Notes under the pieces: model-generated
What the model saw: only the letters and a program-made list of their open reading frames with translations
What the model was told of the DNA's origin: nothing
Databases searched by the model: none
In this document: positions 60,827-64,000 of the stretch, piece after piece
How the letters are laid out: every line of letters begins with the position of its first letter
Position numbering within the stretch: the first letter of the stretch is position 1
Source of the DNA: Micromonospora sonchi
Lineage (GTDB): Bacteria > Actinomycetota > Actinomycetes > Mycobacteriales > Micromonosporaceae
Assembly: GCF_014646235.1 (NCBI RefSeq)
Contig: NZ_BMNB01000004.1
Location: forward strand, 1-64,000
DNA: 64,000 bases
Reading direction: 5' to 3'
Translations under genes and position numbers: made by a program

Positions 60827-61748
60827 CGTCGCGGTCACGGCGCCGTCGCTGCCCGGCAACCGGGCTGGGCTGCCGTGGAGTGAAGACCAGCAGGTCGGCG
60901 TGCACCCGCAGGTGCGCGACGGCCCACTGGTCGGGGTTGGCGTGGGCCAGGGTGAGCAGCTCCTCATCGGTGACGACGTGGTAGACGAACTCGTCGCCGT
61001 CGGTACCGGCCTCGACAGCGACGATGTGCTGCAGGTAGCCGAGCCCCGCGCGGGAGGCGGCGGCCACGAGGGGGCCGAAGTCCTCGGGCGTGGGCTGCGT
61101 ACCGGTGGGCACGCCGACGACGAGCACGAGGCAGCCGCCGGGGCGCAGCAGCCGCGCGCAGGCGGCGAGAAGCCAGGCGAGCCGGACCCGGGCGGTCGTG
61201 TCCGTTTCGTGCAGCGGCCAGGAGGCGACCACCAGGCTGGTGACCGAGTCCAGCGGTCCGTCGTCGCCCGACCGGACGACCGCGGTGTCGGGGCCGATGC
61301 CGGGCAGGTCGGGGTCGGTGAGGTCGTCGCCGAACCACTCGATCAGCTCGGGTACGTCGTCGTCCTCGCCGTCATCGGGCGCGGGTGAGGAAAGCGGGGC
61401 GGCGTCGGTCGCCGCCGGCCGGCTGGTGGTGGCCGGGCCGATGAGCAGGCCGGAGCTGGTGTCGGTGAACCAGGCACGGCGGTGCGCGCGCTCGCCCTTG
61501 ACACAGGTCGCGGTCAGGGCGTGGTTGGTGGTGAGGTCGACGACCGCCTCGCCGGGCCGGCTGTAGGCGGCGACGAGGCGGTAGGCCAGACGGGCGGGCA
61601 GGCTGGTGTGGTGTTCGGCGTCGGTGCGGGCCGTGCGCCAGACCGTGATCGGTACCGGCGGGTCGCCGGCGATCAGGTCGATGAGTGTGGGGTCGGCCGG
61701 CTCGGTGTGGTCGGCCTGGTTGTTCTGGTGCGGCGTGTGCTCGCTCAT
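60807..61748 (-). CDS. Degenerate methyltransferase-like protein, partner of the adjacent methylase
   Basis: 313 residues from ATG 61748. It resembles the neighbouring methylase in layout, but the key motifs are changed: AVVDLTTNHALTATCVKGER stands where motif I should be and there is no SPP(Y/F/W). LAACARLLRPGGCLVLVVGV and LRVHADLLVFTP match the C-terminal half of such enzymes. A very acidic loop (DDGEDDDVPELIEW) is inserted near 135. It is probably a catalytically weak or inactive subunit that works with the next methylase, since such pairs recur in actinobacterial elements. It is the first gene of the minus-strand run that ends with the integrase. Confidence 0.7.
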   Translation of the reverse strand: MSEHTPHQNNQADHTEPADPTLIDLIAGDPPVPITVWRTARTDAEHHTSLPARLAYRLVAAYSRPGEAVVDLTTNHALTATCVKGERAHRRAWFTDTSSGLLIGPATTSRPAATDAAPLSSPAPDDGEDDDVPELIEWFGDDLTDPDLPGIGPDTAVVRSGDDGPLDSVTSLVVASWPLHETDTTARVRLAWLLAACARLLRPGGCLVLVVGVPTGTQPTPEDFGPLVAAASRAGLGYLQHIVAVEAGTDGDEFVYHVVTDEELLTLAHANPDQWAVAHLRVHADLLVFTPRQPSPVAGQRRRRDRDGGDRRA

Positions 61749-61786
61749 GTGCTGTCGGCTCCGCGCCGCGCCGTGAAGCGCTGACA

Positions 61787-61828
61787 CCCCCAAACCGGGG
61801 TTTGTGATCCCTGGCGAACACTTGCCGC
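61787..61828 (+). repeat. Left arm of a ~42-bp imperfect inverted repeat
   Basis: It begins CCCCCAAACCGGG and ends GGCGAACACTTGCCGC; its reverse complement recurs at 63659-63700 with about 37 of 42 positions the same. It lies 38 bases upstream of the start of the minus-strand methyltransferase-like gene. The two arms bracket the CCTGTSACAGG palindrome array and the sigma-like gene. Confidence 0.65.
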
Positions 61829-61962
61829 ACTCACCGCCGCTCACAGACGCTCACTATGTGGCGGCTCGTCCCGGTTCGGACGGCTTTTCCTAGCCGACTT
61901 CGCGTGGCGACGACCAGCGGCAGCCGCTGGGCTGCGACGGGCGGAGCCTGAACTCCACCCCC

Positions 61963-62565
61963 TCTGTCAGTTACCGTCCGTTACTGACAGAACAGGCAGA
62001 GGATGCCGGTCTCGGTCCGTGGGGACGCCGCGGCGTCGGCGTGGATCACCGCGTTGACCAGCACTGTGAGAAGTGGTGTGAGTGTCACCGGGGGCGGCCC
62101 GGCTTCACCGGCTCGGCGACCCTGTCACAGGTTGACCGTGTCAACGGTGGCAGAGCTTCTGCCGCTGTCGGAGGTGCCGCCGACGAACTGGCGCGGGCCG
62201 ACCGACGGCGACCGGTGACACCAGCCGGACTGTCACAGGTTCCCGTTCCCGAGGCTGTGAGTGTCGTCGGCGTCGTGTCACGGGGCTGCGAGCTGAGCCG
62301 GTGACAGCGTCGTCGCGCGCGTGCCTGACGGGTTCTGTCAACCTGTCACAGGCCAGGTCAGCCCGCCTTTGCCAGAACCTCTATCAGCGATCACATTCGA
62401 TGAATACGGGTAGGGTGTGCCTGTGACAGGAGCCGGGCGCAGGGCGGTGATCGGGGGTCTGAGCAGCTCTGTCAGAGGCTTGTGAGGCTCGTGTGGCGGA
62501 ATCGATGCCACCGCTGCGCCGCGACAACGTCGGCGGCGGTCATCGAATCCCTTCGCTGTCACAGG
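61963..62565. promoter_or_regulatory. Array of TGTSACA palindromes (candidate iterons or operators)
   Basis: The palindrome CCTGTSACAGG occurs exactly at 62121-62131, 62342-62352 and 62420-62430. One-base variants lie at 62229-62239 and 62555-62565, and related TGTCAG/CTGACA pairs at 61963-61991 and 62467-62477. The last site overlaps the leader just before the ribosome site of the gene at 62575. The spacer between divergent genes otherwise has no gene. This looks like a cluster of binding sites for one dimeric protein, either a repressor or a replication initiator. Confidence 0.65.
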
Positions 62566-62574
62566 AGTTTTGAC

Positions 62575-63453
62575 ATGAGCGTGTCCAACGCTACGGACTG
62601 GCCCACTTCCGCCCTTGACGCCGCGGCGACCGCCTTCGCCGCGCTGACGTGCGAACCCGCGCCGCTGGTGCTCGACTGCACGGCGTTCGGTCCCGACACC
62701 GGTCTGCCGCAGCGGGTGATGCCGCTGCCCGCGCTGCGGGACTGGCTGCTGCGCCACCCCCGTGCCTACACGGCGCGTGACGAGGTGTGGCGGGAGCTGA
62801 TCCGCCGCGCCCGCCTCGACGGGCCGCACTGGGTCGTCGCCGCGGCAGGCATGGCGATGCCGGCCCTGCAGCAGTACGCGGCCCGACTCTGCCAGGGCTA
62901 CTACGGCGACCCGGCGGACATCGACGCCGAGATCCTGACCGGCTTCCTGACCGCGCTACGCGATCGGGTGGACCTGACGAAACCGGCGCCGTACGCGAGT
63001 CTGTGCCGGGCGGCGTGGCGGGCCGGGCGTGACCTGCGCCTGCAGCAGCAGGAGTACCTGCCGGTCGAGGACATCGAGCACGTCGCCGCCGGCCCACGGA
63101 CCCCGCGGGTGCCGTACGGGCATCCGGACCTCCTAGTCCGGCGGGCGATGAGCCTCGGGATCCTCGATCCGGAAGACGAGCAGGCCTACATCGACGTCCG
63201 GCTCGGGCGTCGGGCGATCGAGCCCATCGCCGCCGCCAACGGCGTCAGCGTGGACGCCCTGCGCATGCGGCTCTCGCGCATCGACAGCCGCATCGCCGAA
63301 GCCCTCGCCGACGGCCTGCTGACCGGGGCCGCGTCGCCGGAAACCGTCGCGGAACTGCGGAGGCAAGCCGAACAGCGCGGTCAGCGACGGGCAGGCCGCG
63401 CTGCGGCTGCCCGCCGCGAAACCAGCCAGGTGGCGGCTGCGGCAGCTGCCTGA
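62575..63453 (+). CDS. Sigma-factor-like regulator of the mobile element
   Basis: 292 residues from ATG 62575, preceded by CAGGAG. A helical region ALQQYAARLCQGYYGDPADI and DAEILTGFLTALRDRVDL (about 100-135) resembles sigma region 2. The C-terminal GILDPEDEQAYIDVRLGRRA and IEPIAAANGVSVDALRMRLS plus RIDSRIAEALADG (about 198-245) resembles region 4 with its helix-turn-helix. The last 40 residues are Ala/Arg/Gln-rich. Proteins like this are found in actinobacterial integrative elements and may act as transcription activators or atypical sigma factors. The palindrome array directly upstream suggests autoregulation. A strong terminator hairpin follows. Confidence 0.65.
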   Translation: MSVSNATDWPTSALDAAATAFAALTCEPAPLVLDCTAFGPDTGLPQRVMPLPALRDWLLRHPRAYTARDEVWRELIRRARLDGPHWVVAAAGMAMPALQQYAARLCQGYYGDPADIDAEILTGFLTALRDRVDLTKPAPYASLCRAAWRAGRDLRLQQQEYLPVEDIEHVAAGPRTPRVPYGHPDLLVRRAMSLGILDPEDEQAYIDVRLGRRAIEPIAAANGVSVDALRMRLSRIDSRIAEALADGLLTGAASPETVAELRRQAEQRGQRRAGRAAAARRETSQVAAAAAA

Positions 63454-63481
63454 CAGCTTCCCGCACCACCGAGCGCAGCAT

Positions 63482-63514
63482 CTGTGGCCCGACGTGCACC
63501 ACGTCGGGCCACAG
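63482..63514 (+). terminator. 15-bp perfect hairpin terminator after the sigma-like gene
   Basis: The arms CTGTGGCCCGACGTG (63482-63496) and CACGTCGGGCCACAG (63500-63514) pair perfectly around a 3-base loop, followed by CCGTTTCTG. It starts 29 bases after the stop codon at 63453. Confidence 0.8.
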
Positions 63515-63658
63515 CCGTTTCTGCCTCCGCCCTGACAGAAACCGTCCGGCAGCACCCACTGTCGGGCAGCCGACACGCTCCAACGGAGAAAGAGCAGTTC
63601 AGCAGCCCTGACCTGCGCTGTGAGTCTTCGCCCCGAGGGTTGTGAGCGGCGTGGGAGC

Positions 63659-63700
63659 GCGGCAAGTGTTCGCCACAGGTCACAAGACCCGGTTTGGGGG
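63659..63700 (-). repeat. Right arm of a ~42-bp imperfect inverted repeat
   Basis: Reverse complement of 61787-61828 with about five mismatches, so the two arms are about 1.9 kb apart in opposite orientation. It lies downstream of the sigma-like gene and its terminator, in otherwise non-coding sequence. Confidence 0.65.
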
Positions 63701-63842
63701 TGCGGGACTTCCCCGAGCGGCACCGCTGCTCGGTGGTCCCGCCCGCCGCCGGGCGACACGAGGAACCACGATCCGCGTGCCTCGGGTGCCGCGCCACGTT
63801 GATGCGCTGACACCACATTGATGACCGCAACCCACCCCTAAG

Positions 63843-63861
63843 GGAGGACGAGCTCCTCCCG
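63843..63861. repeat. Short perfect hairpin upstream of the last gene
   Basis: GGGAGGA (63843-63849) and TCCTCCC (63855-63861) with a 5-base loop. It lies about 125 bases before the start of the partial gene at the right edge. The intergenic region 63515-63986 otherwise shows only the inverted-repeat arm and a short GCGCTGACACC echo (63803-63813, also found at 61778-61788). Confidence 0.4.
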
Positions 63862-63986
63862 AGGCTCGCGGTGTCGTTCGTTCCTTCACCTACGCCCGGC
63901 GGCGGCCCCTGTGGACCGTTTCGAGCAATCGCCGCGCCCCGGTCACGCCGTTCGGCGCCCCGGGGCGCGGCGGGAGGTGAACCGCA

Positions 63987-64000
63987 ATGTCCCGCACCCC
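63987..64000 (+). CDS. Start of a gene cut by the window edge
   Basis: ATG 63987 is preceded by GGGAGG at 9 bases. Only MSRTP can be read before the sequence ends. The start is supported solely by the ribosome site and its position after a long non-coding stretch. Nothing can be said of its function; in comparable elements a replication or transfer gene would be expected. Confidence 0.35.

Noticed and set aside
1..64000. CRISPR arrays, rRNA and tRNA genes
   Set aside because: No regularly spaced direct repeats, no rRNA sequence and no cloverleaf with matching arms were seen anywhere in the window.

Overview
The window is high-GC actinobacterial DNA: most start codons are GTG or ATG, a few TTG, third codon positions are strongly G/C, and neighbouring genes are often joined by 4-base ATGA or GTGA overlaps. 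A conservon (cvnABCD) operon, LexA, CU044_5270-like exported proteins and an integrase/excisionase/methyltransferase block fit a Micromonosporaceae- or Streptomyces-like genome. I cannot name the species from the sequence.

Left third (1-28 kb): a defence and accessory island on both strands. It holds the 3' part of a pPIWI_RE-type gene abutting a transposase tail, a RusA-like protein, a complete Gabija pair (gajA, gajB), a PASTA-domain membrane protein, and a five-gene Wadjet-like condensin/Toprim operon whose genes overlap by 4 bases. An IS3 remnant follows, then a NYN-domain protein, an unknown protein, a restriction-endonuclease-like protein and a C5 DNA methyltransferase, with an ISAs1-like remnant between the last two. 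After several unknown proteins and lexA comes a toxin locus: a helical N-terminal frame, a DddA/SCP1.201-like deaminase frame and an Imm1 immunity gene. The two toxin frames meet at a GGGAAAC heptamer, a stop codon and an 11-bp hairpin, the layout of a programmed -1 frameshift.

Middle (29-49 kb): more ordinary actinobacterial genes. These include a GNAT acetyltransferase, a stand-alone MurC-like ligase beside a decayed murF fragment, a coupled minus-strand set (CU044-like protein, CU044-like lipoprotein, SF2 helicase with HA repeats, EEP nuclease/phosphatase), a HAD hydrolase, an acyl-CoA dehydrogenase, the conservon with a GAF protein, a radical SAM/SPASM - thymidylate-kinase-like - EEP unit facing a CYTH gene, and an IMP dehydrogenase with the 'Tritrichomonas-type' active-site loop.

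Right (48.8-64 kb): a long prokaryotic Argonaute that has lost the first PIWI aspartate, coupled to a PD-(D/E)XK nuclease and preceded by a DUF3800 gene. This cassette lies between two 28-bp direct repeats (25/28 identical). Beside the second repeat begins an integrative element: tyrosine integrase, excisionase, XF1762-type protein, several DNA methyltransferases (one C5 enzyme frameshifted), a PP-loop protein, an array of CCTGTSACAGG palindromes and a sigma-like regulator inside a pair of about 42-bp inverted repeats. The element runs off the right edge.
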